Assembly: GCF_020080835.1 (NCBI RefSeq)
Contig: NC_058165.1
Span: 14,443,961-14,507,960 of the forward strand
Source: Cotesia glomerata
Lineage: Eukaryota; Arthropoda; Insecta; Hymenoptera; Braconidae
Length of the DNA: 64,000 nucleotides
Direction of reading: 5' to 3'
Positions within the stretch are counted from its first letter, which is position 1, and every line of letters begins with the position of its first letter. The position numbers and the translations under genes are program-made. Of this stretch, positions 53,634 through 64,000 are shown piece by piece. The notes below the pieces were generated by a model that saw only the letters and a program-made list of their open reading frames with translations, had not been told where the DNA came from and did no database searches.

Positions 53634-53875
53634 AAGAAAGAAATAACATCTTAGCCACCAGAAGGAAGAGCGGCAGCTAATTCCTTCCCCCGCGAAGAAA
53701 TGCCTTACGGCGGTACCATGGGGGATCAGAGGATAGAAGAGAAAGGGGTTTAGGGTTTAGTGGGTAGGGGCGTCAGCGTTGAGTTTTAGTATGACGCTGC
53801 GTCGAGTCGCCACATATCCAGGCCAAACAGCTATGCCTAGAATCCGTAAAAAGGATTCCCCCCCCCCCTAAGGAA

Positions 53876-54060
53876 AAAAAAAACACACACACACACACAC
53901 ATACAGACATAGTGACAACCTCGCGGAAGTAGTCAGGGAAGCTTCCTGTGACCTTCAAACGTCGAGATCTGATGAAAACTCGATTTTTGCAAAACGGGGT
54001 GAAAACAATAACTTCCCGATTTTTGAAAACCTTCGATTTTCTTAGCGGGAAGTTAAAAAT
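53876..54060 (+). repeat. Repeat R copy E/F, last part with (CA)n tract
   Basis: The (CA)n run (about 53882-53902) is followed by 'gacaacctcgcggaagtagtcagggaagcttcc', 'tcaaacgtcgagatctgatgaaaactcg' and 'ttagcgggaagttaaaaat'. It matches copy D base for base over long stretches. Confidence 0.75.
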
Positions 54061-54617
54061 CCTTTGAAAATTAGAGCTCTTAATATTGATATTAAGAGGT
54101 GCTGAGTCGAAAATTTAAATTTCCCATTTGATTAACGTGGGAAAATTTTTTTTTCTTACTTTGGAATTTTGTAACTCTTCAGCAAGTCATCGGACAAGTT
54201 AAGTCGAAAACATTTTTGTAGAGAATGGAACGCTCTACAAAAGAGCTCTCTTATAATTTTTTGATAAACCGATGCGTTTCGAAGATATTCAACTTTAAAA
54301 TATAATTTATAATATTTTCTCATTTTTTTCCAATTTTTTGACGAAACTATCAAGTTTATCAAAAAGTTTTGTCAAATTTTTTAAATTTTTCGTATTTTAA
54401 ATTTTATTTAGTTTCACAGATCCTTTTATTCAACTGTCAAATTTCTAATACAATCCTACCTTGATTTGCCAATAAATTCAAATTTTTTTTTTTTCAACGA
54501 AAATTATTATTATCCATTATTTATTAGATTCTATAAGTTCATAATATTATATATTTCAAATTTATGCAATTAATTTTATTATTTTAATAAAAATGTGCTC
54601 ATATAATTTTATTATTT

Positions 54618-54954
54618 TTTTTTTTGGAATCTTACGCGTCAGCCGTCAGGCCTAGACACGTGGGATTTTTACGTCCTTTCCTACTATTTATTGTGCTTGA
54701 TGTGTACTAAATACCATCTTTACCTCCTTTCCACGGCTGTGGCCGACTTACAGTCTGTACCCGCATTTGCCTGTGCCCCGCCCCTTAGCACAGTGATCAA
54801 GGAAACCACAGAAACCTGGCCAGGGTACAGTCAGCAAGGGAGCAAGCCTTAGAAATCGCAGAAAAATTGCAACTGCCAGGGCTTGAAACTACGCCTGAGC
54901 GACTGTTGTACGGGCAGTTTAAGATTTTAAACGCTCGGCCACGCAGTCGCCGTT
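54618..54954 (-). mobile_element. tRNA-derived SINE with 16-bp target duplications
   Basis: On the minus strand the 5' end reads 'ggcgactgcgtggccgagcg', a Leu/Ser-type tRNA start with A box TGGCCGAGCG. About 60 bases on is a B-box-like 'gtagtttcaagccc'. Then comes an unrelated body and a short poly-A tail (the T run at 54618). The 16-bp 'tataattttattattt' flanks it on both sides (54602-54617, 54955-54970). Length 337 bp. It would be transcribed by RNA polymerase III and mobilised by a LINE. Confidence 0.88.
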
Positions 54955-54970
54955 TATAATTTTATTATTT

Positions 54971-55417
54971 ATCGAAGCTAGTTTCACAGTTAAAATGATC
55001 GAAGCGCGATACAAAGAAGACATCGGTTGTACTATTTGTTCTTAATTAACTTCACTACTACCATACCATCAAAAATGCTTCGAGGACGCCCCCTCCCTTA
55101 GTATCTAACCACCTTGCACTGCAACGTTCATTGTTTCGCGACTCGACGTTCTAACCAAGCTTTTTTGATTTGGGTAATAATTACCCATCGTTCTTACCTC
55201 TAAATTCGGACTTTTATTGTTGTTATAGTTTATCATTGTTTTTTGTGAATATTTAGGCTTGTATTTTAAATTCATTTTTTTGTAATTAATTAATTCTTAT
55301 CCTAGAATTCTTTTTTCATGAGTTATTTGTCCAATTATTTGTTGACCGATATTTATTTTTCTCTAATTTATTTCGTAACTGAGTACTTTTTTGAATGGAT
55401 GAAATCGATTATGAAAA
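54971..55417. other. Spacer inside the long-TIR element
   Basis: No gene. 'ccttgcactgcaacgttcattg' and neighbouring sequence give no recognised signal. It probably includes the promoter side of the decayed gene that follows. Confidence 0.35.
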
Positions 55418-56263
55418 ATGGATAAAGAAGTTTATTTAATTGGTTTTCCAATAAGTGCTCTTGTTGGACGTAAACTTCCAACTTTTAGGGACGTTTTAGC
55501 TTTATTTTTCTATAATCATAGTACAAAAACGTAGTGTTAAAGAAAGTACTTTATTTACTGTGACCGAGGTTCAAGAACAATGAAAAAAGGCCCAAATTCC
55601 TACTTCTTAAACTCTAAATGCCATCAATAAGTTATTGAGAATTTTCGAAAAGTGGAAAAGTTGCAGCGTAGTTGTAAACGAAAACAATCATCCACGCAAA
55701 TCAAAAATGAAACTGTTTATAAGAATAAGTTGAAGGAGTTATTTAATATTTTTCACAAGATAGCAGCCAAAACCTTAAGTGAAGAGGGAAATGAATTATT
55801 GTTAGCCCAGAAATCATCAGGTCAGCGTGGATTTATTGATAATTTTCCACAAAAACTTCTAACATATGAAGAACTGTTGGAGGTAGATGAAGAAAATATG
55901 TATTAATTCAAGTTTTTCACAAATATTTTAAGTTAGTTGCTGATTGAATAATTTATTGACTTTAAAATGATAGAAAAAGAATTATAAAATATGGAGATTT
56001 TTTACTTTTCTCTTTATCGGTTCAAAATTTATTTGTATTTTGGTTCAATTTCATTCATCATTTCTTTTCTTTTTGACGAGTTTAAAATAACAGTTTAATA
56101 ATCATAATTTTGAATTTTAACTTCTTTGCAGAAGTATCATCCAAGGAGTGACTATAGAGAATTTTTGGAGCTGTCATCAGTTTTTTTAAGAGTTGTACCA
56201 AAAGAAAATTTTTCGTTTAAAAGTCCAGGAAAATATTTCAGAATTGTATTAAAACTACTCTAA
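55418..56263 (+). pseudogene. Decayed second copy of the uncharacterised insect gene family
   Basis: Segments collinear with the copy at 14773-15906: GRKLPTFRDVLALFFYNH (compare YKLATYRDVINLFMYKHL); then, after a +1 shift, VQEQ, a TGA where the other copy has Trp, and KKAQIPT (compare MWDKIEIPT); then 55652-55906, with LKELFNIFHKIAAKTLSEEG (compare LNKLFDIAD) and a new tail. After a probable intron come SDYREFLELSSVFLR and FSFKSPGKY, ending at TAA 56261-56263. At least two frameshifts and one stop make it a pseudogene. Function of the family is unknown. Confidence 0.6.
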
Positions 56264-56282
56264 TGTCACAAAGTTAAGAAAA

Positions 56283-56812
56283 TAAAATTAGAAAAACGGA
56301 TGACCTTAAGGGCCATTCCTGCAATTTCCCGCTATTTTATACTTAAGCGCTTAAAATTGCACTTACTACGTTTTTGAGCTCTTCGAGCTCAAAAATATAA
56401 TTTTCGTGTCTTTTTGAGCTGACCTGATTTTTTGATGATAAGAGCTGATTAGTTTTTGAAATTGATCGGCGCAGCCGTTTAAAAGTTATTCCAAAAAAAC
56501 CACATTTAAAAAAATTGTTTTTCGTAGTTTTTTAAGATTAATCAAAATCTACAAGTCCGAATCGGTCCAAAGTGTATTCAAAATCTAATTTTGGTCAAGC
56601 CTTTTCGAATGGCACCAACCGCGATGAAATCAGTCGATCCGTTCAAAAGTTATGAGAGGTTTACACACACACACACACATTCGGGGAAGCTTCCTAGGAC
56701 CCCTAAACGTCAACATTCGTTAAAAACTCGATTTTTGAAAAACGGGGTGAAACCAATAACTTCCCGATTTTTGAAAATTTTCAATTTTCTTAGCGGGAAG
56801 TTAAAAAATTGA
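56283..56812 (+). repeat. Repeat R copy G (internally deleted)
   Basis: Has both R ends ('gaaaaacggatgaccttaagggccattcctgcaat' and 'ttagcgggaagttaaaaaatt') and the hairpin GAGCTCTTCGAGCTC, but only about 530 bp between. The (CA)n tract has shrunk to about nine units (56664-56681). Confidence 0.75.
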
Positions 56813-57201
56813 ATAAAAATAATAATTAGCTGAAAAAAAAATAATTTGGATTTATTGATAAATTTAGGTACGATGGTATTAGAAATTTGACAAAATTTTT
56901 TGATAAATTTGATAGTTTAGTCAAAAAATTGGAAAAAAATGAGAAAATATCATAAATTAAATTTTAAAGTTGAATATCTTCGAAACGTATCGGTTTATCG
57001 AAAAATTATAAGGGATCTTTTTTGTAGAGCGTTCAATTCTCTACAAAAATGTTTCTGACTCAACTTGTCCGATGACTTGTTAAAGAGTTACAAAATTCCA
57101 AAGTAAGAAAAAAAAATTTTCTCACGTTAATCAAATGGGAAATTTAAATTTTCGACTCAGCACCTCTTAATATTAATATTAAGAGCTCTAATTTTCAAAG
57201 G

Positions 57202-57600
57202 ATTTTTTTTTCGTCATTTTAAACAATATTTTCAATATTAATAAGAAAAAAAAAATGTCGATTTTTTTGAAACAGTCTAATATACAGAGTGTCTCATAAG
57301 TCGCGAGCCACCGGACAGGGTGTGGTAGAAAATTGGATTCTGAATAGAAAAGTCCTTTACCATTTTTCGATCAGACCCATAGAAAAATTACTATGAATTT
57401 ATGAAAATAGACCAATGAGGAGCGCGGTATAGCGGCAGAACGGTAGGCGCGAGAGCGAGCGAGTGGAATCGCGACGGGCAATGAGTGCGCGCTCGCTTGC
57501 ACATGTGTGATATCATTGCTCAGTTATAGCGGGATGCCCGCATACAATAATAATGATCAATGATACTTCTGTAAATAAGAAAACAAATTAACATTAGAAA
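57202..57600. other. Spacer with a transposon-like end
   Basis: At 57284 'cagagtgtctcataagtcgcg' resembles the starts of several insect DNA transposons, and a G+C-rich purine/CG stretch follows (57418-57520). No matching opposite end was found before the satellite begins. Confidence 0.35.
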
Positions 57601-58985
57601 AACCATCCCATAGACACCCCCATAAAACAAAAAATGTGCGATTTTTTGATAATTAAAACTCGAATTTTCGGTGTCACCGAAAAATAAAAAAAAAAAAAGC
57701 CGATAGCCATATTCAATGATACCCCTGTAATTAAAAAAAAAAATAAAAGTTATAAAAGTACCCCATACACTCTAAGATACAGCCCCATAAAGCCAAAAAT
57801 TTGCGATTATTTAATGATGAATTTCAAATGATCAGTGTGCACTTGAAGTTAAAAAAAAAAAAGCAATAAAAATAATCAGTGACACTACTGTTGACCAAAA
57901 AAATTTTTAAAAATAAAAAACTACCCCATAGACTGGGAGATACAGCCCCGTAAAGCCGAAAATTCGCGATTATTTAATGATGAAATTTAAATGATCATTG
58001 TGCACTTGGAATAAAAAAAAAAAGTAATAAAAAAAATCAGTGACACTACTGTTGACCAAAAAAATTTTTAAAAATAAAAAACTACCCCATAGACAGAGAG
58101 ATACAGTCCCATAAAGCCAAAAATTGTGCGATATTTCAATAATTAAAATAGAAATTTTCGACGACTACTCAAAATTTCAAATAAAAAACCAGGGCTAATA
58201 GTTAACTATACTCATAACAATCGAAAAAAAATTAAAAATTACAAAAACCACCCCATAGACACTAAGATACAGCCTTATAAAGCCGAGTATTTCGGGATTA
58301 TTTAATATAAAAATTAAAATTTTCTCAGTGGATTCGAAATAGAAAAAAAAATACCAATCAAAATTATCAGTGGTACTTCTGACCATCAGACAAATTTAAA
58401 AAATTGTAAAAACACCCCATAGATACCGAAATACGACTTGATAACGCACAAAAATCGGGATTGCTCAGAAATTAAAATTCAAATTATTGGTGCCCATTGA
58501 AAATCAACAAAAGAAACCTTTTCTACTTGTCGATTAAACTCCTGTGAATCGAAAAAAATTATTATTTAAAAAACCACCCCGCAAACTCCGAGTTATAATC
58601 CCATTAAGCTGAAAATTTCTGATTTTTTAGTAATTAAAATGCTATTTCTCGGTGTCCGTTGAAAATAAATGAAAAGTATGAAAACCCATTTTCAGATATA
58701 CTCTTGTAAGCAAAAAAAAATAAGATTTAAAAAAACCTCCCCATTAACGGCGAGATAAGACCCCATAAAGCCGCTAATTTGTGATTTGTTAGTAATTGAA
58801 ATTGAAATTCTTGGTGTCCATTTAACAACAACAAGGGAAACCTATTTAACTTTTCAATTACACCCTTAAAAACATAAAAAAAACTTAACTCTTGAAAATC
58901 CACCGCATAGACACTAACAAACATCCAAATAAAGCCAACAATTCGCGATTTTTCAATAATTAAAATTCAAATTATCAGTTGACAC
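57601..58985 (-). repeat. Satellite array, minus-oriented block
   Basis: Units of roughly 130-190 bp each contain 'ccccatagac..agatacagccccataaagccgaaaat..gcgatt', the reverse complement of the 'ggcttta..gggnnntatctcggtgtctatgggg' phrase of the right-hand block. Eight or so units are visible. Short A runs punctuate them. Non-coding. Confidence 0.8.
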
Positions 58986-61858
58986 CGAAAATTTCGATAT
59001 TAATCCACAAAAAATCGAGAAATCGCGGCTTTATGGAGGCGTATCTTGGGGTCTATGGGGTTAATTCTTGAATTTTGATATTTTTATTTATTAAAAAGAG
59101 TAAATTGGAGAGTGGAATGAGTTTATGCTCTTTATTTTAAGTGGACACCGAGAATTTCAATTTAAGTCAATTAAAAATCGACAAATCGCGACTGTATGGG
59201 GGTGTATCTCGGTGTCTGTGGATTCTAGAATGGATTTATTATTTTATAACAGAGATAACATTAAAAAGTACAATAATTTTCTTTGACTTATTTTGAGTGG
59301 ACACCGAGAATTTCAATTTAAATCAATGAAAAATCGAACAATTGTGGCATTGTGGGGTTGCTTCTCGGTGTTTATGGGGTGGATTCCCAAATTTTGATTT
59401 TTTAATTCATAAAAAAGGTTAAACTGGAGAGTAAGATAATTTTCTTTGAGTTATTCCGAGTTAACACCGAGAATTTCAACTTAACTTCACAAATAATGGA
59501 GAAATCGCGGCTTTATGGGGGGTGTATCTTAGTGTCTATGGGGTGGATTCTTAAATTTTGATTTTTCAATTCTTTACAAAGGTTACATTGGAAAGTAGGA
59601 TAATTTTTTTTAAGTTATTTTCAGTGGACACCGAGAATTTACATTTAAATCAATGAAAAATCGAAAAATCGCGGTTTTATAGGGTTAATTAGGAGTCTGT
59701 AAATTTTCTGTAGGGTCCACTCTATGATTTTTGAAAGTTTTCTTATTTAATCTCCAGTGGACACCGAGGAATGATTTTTTAAAAGTCAAATTGCACTCAA
59801 TTTAGTAAAACAACGCCTTTTATGGGGCTGTTACTCGGCAACCATGGGGTTGATTAATCGATTACGACTCGAAAAATCTTCTGTAGGGTGTACCCTATGA
59901 TTTTTACAAGTGTTATTCCTTAATCTCCATTGGACGCCGAGAATTGAATTTTTTACAGTTGACTTTAAGTCAATATAGTCGAAAAACGCCGTTTGTAGGG
60001 CTGTTACACGGTGTCCATGGGGTCGATTGATCAATGAGGAGTCTGGAAATTTTCTTTAGGGTGTACTCTATGATTTTTACAAGTGTTCTTCCTTAATCTC
60101 TACTGGACACCGAGAATTCAATTTTTAAATCTTAAATTGCTGTCAATTTAGACGGAAAACCCCTTTTAGGGAGCTGTCACTCGGTGTCTATGGGGTGAAT
60201 CGATCAATTATGGGTCCGAAAATCTTCTGTAGGGTGTACTCTACGACTTCCATGAGTTTTCGTCCTTGATCTCTAGTGGACACCGAGAATTGAATTTTTT
60301 ACTGTCGAATTTGTGTCAATTTAGTTGAGAAACGCCGTTTTTGGGGCTGTTATTCGGTGTCTATGAAGTTGATAGATCGATTAGGAGTTTGAAACTCTTT
60401 TGTAAGGTCTTATTTATGATTTCAATAAGTTTTCTTCCTGTGCACACCGAGATTCAAATTTTGAATTGTCAAATTTCTGTCAATTTAATTAACAAAAAGC
60501 CTTTTATGGGGCTGTTACTCGGTGTCCATGGAGTTGATTGATTGATTAGGAGTCTGTAAATTTTCTGTAGGCTCCACTTTATGATTTTTGGAAGTTTTCT
60601 TATTTAATCTCCAGTAGACACCGAAGAATGATTTTTTAAAAGTCAAATTGCAGTCAATTTAGTAAAACAACGCCTTTTATGGGGCTGTTACTCGGCAACC
60701 ATGGAGTTGATTAATCGATTACGACTCAAAAAATCTTATGTAGGATGTACCCTATAATTTTTTTCAGTGTTATTCCTTAATCTCCAGTGGACACTGAGAA
60801 TTGAATTTTTAAATGTTAAATTGCTGTCAATTTAGACAAAAAAATACTTTTATGGGGCTGTTACTCAGTGTCCATGGAGTCGATTGATCAATTTGGAGTC
60901 CGGAAATTTTCTTTAGGCTGTACGTTATGATTTCCATGAGTTCTCTTCCTTAGTCTCTGGTGGACACCGAGATTTGAATTTTGAACAGTCGAATTTCTGT
61001 CACTTTAATTAAAAAAGGCCTTTTATGGGGCTGCTACTCGGTGTCCACGACGTGAATCCATCTATTATAAATCTGAGAATCTTCTAAAAGGTGTTTTCTA
61101 TAATTTTTATGAGTTTTTTTCCTTAATCTCTAGTGGACACCGAGAATTTAATTTTTAACAGTCGAATTTCTGTCAATTTAGTTACAAAAAAACGACTTTT
61201 ATCGGGCTGTTACTCGGTGTCAATGCAGTGAATCGATAGATTGTGGGTCTGGAAATCTTCTGTAGGGTGTCCTCTTCCATAAGTTTTTTTACTTAATCTC
61301 TGAAGAACACCGAGAATTGAATTTTGAACTGTCGAGTTTCTGTTAATTAAGTAAAACAACGCCTTTTATGGGGCTGTTACTCGGCAACCATGGGGTTGAT
61401 TAATCGATTACGACTCTAAAAATCTTGTGTAGGGTGTACCCTATAATTTTTACCAGTGTTATTCCTTAATCTCCAGTGGACACTGAGAATTGAATTTTTA
61501 AATGTTAAACTGCTGTCAATTTACACGAAAACCGCCTTTTGTGAGGCTGTTATTATGTCCATGGTGTCCATGGGGTGAATCGATCGATTAGGAGTCTGAA
61601 AATCTTCAGTAGGGTGTACTCTATGATTTTTACAAGTGTTCTTCCTTAATCTCTAGTGGACATCGAGGAATGATTTTTTAAAAGTCAAATTGCAGTCAAT
61701 TTAGTAAACTAACGGCTTTTATAGGGCTGTTACTTGGTGTCCATGGGGTCGATTAATCGATTTTGACTCGAAAAATCTTCTGTATGGTGTTCCCTAATTT
61801 TTACAAGTGTTATTCCTTAATCTCTAGTGGACACTTAGAATTAAATTTTAAATGTTAA
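58986..61858 (+). repeat. Satellite array, plus-oriented block (~172-bp monomers)
   Basis: Each unit has 'ggggctgttactcggtgtccatgg', then 'tgtagggtgtactctatgatttt', 'cttccttaatctctagtggacaccgagaattgaattttt', 'tcaatttag' and 'aaacgcctttt'. Starts of the CTGTTACTCGG phrase are spaced about 164-177 bp (from 59830 on). Every unit holds GGACACCGAG and, about 75 bases later, its complement CTCGGTGTCC. Earlier units (58990-59700) are more diverged. A rarer monomer type with CTCGGCAACC recurs at about 59840, 60695, 61385 and 63510. Confidence 0.9.
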
Positions 61859-62872
61859 GGACGTTCCCAAGTAGCAGTTGTGCTCAACTTTAAAAACGGT
61901 CTCCCCATATAAACCATACTATAAATGCAACAACAAAAAGTTGCGATCCACTGTACATTTTCAGTGGCGCGAACGTGCGCAGAAGTCCAAAAATATACCC
62001 ATTGCGTCGTTTTTCCGATCTGGCAACATTGTAATCTCTTTCTGTATATTTTTATTTATATTTGAGTCGAGTGTAATAGAGTTTGAATATTTTAAGGTTA
62101 CTTTTATTTTGAAGAGAAATTAATAAAAAACAATTTATTAATAATGACTTAATAATGATAAAGAAATTAAAATCACCAAAAAAAAAATTAAAAAAAAACT
62201 TGTCTAAAAAATAATATATTTCTAAAATGTTTCATTTTATGTTAGTAAATTAAACAAGAGTTTTTATACAAATTATATTGTTAATTATATTTTTGAATAT
62301 ATAATTATTAATAATGTGAACATATGGAGTATTAATTTTGAAAAATAATTCATAATAAATATTCCAGAGATTTACGAAATCACATTTTTTTTACAACATC
62401 CTACAGTTAACCTATTTGTGAGCAGCTCGCATTTATTTACAACTGCTGCGCCTTTAGGGTATTTCAAACTTCCCGCCTAACGCAACGTTGCCAAGCCACC
62501 ATCTCTCTTTGATCGAGTAATGAAAAAAAAGTGAAAAGTAACTCACTTTCAACATTTTTTATAACTAAATGAATACCGCTCCTTTTTGTTATTTTTTGAG
62601 AAATATGTTCATTATATGTTCAATTAACAATTTTCAGTTTTTTATAAAAATTCTAAGAAAATTACTGTAGTTATTTAAAAAAAAAGTGCGCTACAATGAG
62701 GGTTAGGATAGGGATCACATGTTAAATATGTGATTTTAAACTTTCGATTATTCAAAATTTAGCACCGCAAGAAGGGTTTTAAAAAATTTCTACGTATAAA
62801 GGACACTTATAAGTATCTGGATTCAAAATTTGAACGATATTCCAAGAAAAGTGTTTTCCTTGGGAACGTCCT
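61859..62872. mobile_element. TTAA-flanked MITE (1014 bp) inside the satellite
   Basis: Terminal inverted repeats GGACGTTCCCAAG / CTTGGGAACGTCC (13 bp) are flanked by TTAA on both sides (61855-61858, 62873-62876). The empty site 'aaatgttaaattgctgtcaatt' exists in a sister monomer (about 60808), proving the boundaries. TTAA with a purine-rich GG end fits Kolobok better than piggyBac, but without a transposase this stays open. No credible gene inside. Confidence 0.88.
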
Positions 62873-62876
62873 TAAA

Positions 62877-63960
62877 TTGCTGTCAATTGAGACGAAAAAC
62901 GCCTTTTTGGAAGCTGTTACTCGGTGTCCATGGTGTGAATCTATCAATTATGGGTCTTAAAATCTTCTGTAGGGTGTAATCTATGATTTTTATGAGTTTT
63001 CTTCCTTAATCTCTAGTGGTCACATAGGAATGATTTTTGAAACGTCAAATTACTGTCAATTTAGACGAAAAAATCCTTTTTTGGGGCTGTTACTCGGTGT
63101 CCATGGGGTCGATTGATCGATTAGGAGTCTGCAAATTCTCTGTAGGGTTTACATCATGATTTTTATAAGTTTTTTTACTTAATATCCATTAGACGCCGAG
63201 AATTGAATTTTTTACAGTTGACTTTTAGTCAATTTAGTCGAAAAACGCCGTTTGTAAGGCTGTTACACGGTGTCCATGGGGTCGATTGATCAATTCGGAG
63301 TCCAAAAATCTTCTGTAGGATGTACTCTATGATATCTATGAGTTCTCTTATCTATTCTTGAAACTCTTTTGTCAGGTCTTATTTATGATTTCAATAAGTT
63401 TTCTTCCTGTGTACACCGAGATTCAAATGACACCGAGGAATGATTTTTTAAAAGTCAAATTGCAGTCAATTTAGTAAAACAACGCCTTTTATAGGGCTGT
63501 TACTCGGCAACCATGGAGTTGATTAATCGATTACGACTCGAAAAATCTTATGTAGGGTGTACCCTATAATTTTTCCCAGTGTTATTCCTTAATCTCTGGT
63601 GGACACCGAGAATTGAATTTTTCACAATAAAATTTGTGTCAATTTAGTCGAGAAACACCGTTTTTTGGGCTGTTACTCGGTGTCCATGGAGTCGATTCAT
63701 CAATTAGGAGTCTGGAAATTTTCTGTAGGCTGTACTTTATGATTTTTCCTAATTCTCTTCCTTCATCTCTAGTGGACACCAAGATTTGAATTTTGAACAG
63801 TCTAATTTCTGTTAATTTCATTAAGAAATGCCTTTTATGGGGCTGTTACTCGGTGTCCATGGGGTGAATCCATCAATTTTGAATCTGCGAATCTCCTAAA
63901 AGGTGTTTTCTATGATTTGTATGAGTTTTCTTTATCAATTGTAACGGGTGGTTTAATTCC
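62877..63960 (+). repeat. Satellite array, continued to the window end
   Basis: Same monomer phrases as 58986-61858 ('ttggaagctgttactcggtgtccatgg', 'agtggacaccaagatttg'). There is one irregular junction near 63420 where 'tacaccgagattcaaat' is followed at once by 'gacaccgaggaatg', a partial-unit deletion. The last 40 bases (63961-64000) depart from the monomer. Confidence 0.88.
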
Positions 63961-64000
63961 CGCTCATTTGGCCCTTAGTAAAATTTAACAACAACAATAT

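Larger units (their letters stand above)
52455..53875 (+). mobile_element. R1-clade-like LINE with large internal deletion
   Basis: The 3' part of ORF1 (three CCHC knuckles) and an ORF2 lacking reverse transcriptase are followed by a 3' UTR (53634-53860). The UTR ends in a C run and A run ('cccctaaggaaaaaaaaaa'), which joins directly to a (CA)n tract and the end of an R copy. It is related to the LINE at 1-4151 but clearly a different lineage by protein sequence. ORF1 and ORF2 overlap by ATGA in both. Confidence 0.85.
54061..57201. mobile_element. Long-TIR element (~3.1 kb) carrying a SINE, a gene fragment and an R copy
   Basis: The left arm (54061-54390, 'cctttgaaaattagagctctt', 'cgaaaatttaaatttcccat') is the reverse complement of 56870-57201, ending 'aagagctctaattttcaaagg'. 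The arms share a motif string ('gaacgctctacaaaa..ctcttataattttttgataaa') with the 23905-29113 foldback, so the two are distant relatives. No transposase. Nested contents are a SINE (54618), a decayed gene (55418) and R copy G (56283). Confidence 0.7.

Noticed and set aside
57601..63960. Possible CRISPR-like array
   Set aside because: Units are ~172 bp, diverged over their whole length, lack short identical repeats with unique spacers, and lie in a eukaryotic genome. It is a satellite.

Overview
This window looks like A+T-rich, low-gene-density nuclear DNA from an arthropod, most likely an insect. Spliced genes, R1-type LINEs, an errantivirus-like LTR element, TTAA-targeting elements, a tRNA-derived SINE and a Helitron support this. 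A parasitoid wasp would fit the one long viral-type gene, but nothing here fixes the species. Two 100-N assembly gaps lie at 47092-47191 and 52355-52454. No clearly cellular single-copy gene is visible. Almost everything is mobile or repetitive DNA, often nested.

Left part (1-17215). An R1-like LINE (minus strand, cut by the window edge) ends in a (GT)n tract inside a copy of an abundant ~0.9 kb repeat, called 'R' here. R carries GAGCTC-type hairpins and runs of 'aaaagttat..accgat'. The same R copy is split by a 7.9 kb Ty3/Gypsy element with two ~1.33 kb LTRs and a CATG target duplication. A second R copy follows in tandem. A third is split by a 2.3 kb TTAA-flanked piggyBac-like element that carries a spliced fragment of an uncharacterised insect gene family.

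Middle-left (17216-29560). A single intronless 1622-codon reading frame (18113-22981, minus) encodes a large primase-helicase-like protein with a textbook superfamily 3 helicase module. It is the best candidate for an endogenised large-DNA-virus replication gene. Next is a 5.2 kb element with ~0.84 kb terminal inverted repeats, itself containing a 1.37 kb insertion.

Middle (29561-43123). A 13.6 kb DNA transposon is bounded by a 21-bp perfect inverted repeat and a TT duplication. It holds two divergently transcribed spliced genes: a Transposase_21/DUF4218-type (CMC/EnSpm-like) transposase and a BEN-domain protein. Intron 1 of the BEN gene has been entered by a 5.0 kb LTR element with two apparently identical 339-bp LTRs, CTTG target duplication and no recognisable pol. 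That element in turn contains a small Helitron. The transposon split one of two tandem copies of an older host sequence.

Right part (43124-64000). This holds a probable solo LTR, three copies of a foldback element, further R copies, a LINE with an internal deletion next to a (CA)n tract, and a 3.1 kb long-TIR element. The last contains a tRNA-derived SINE with 16-bp target duplications and a second decayed copy of the uncharacterised gene family. The last ~6.4 kb is a satellite array with ~172-bp monomers. Its polarity flips near 58985, it shows hints of higher-order structure, and a 1.0 kb TTAA-flanked MITE sits inside it.
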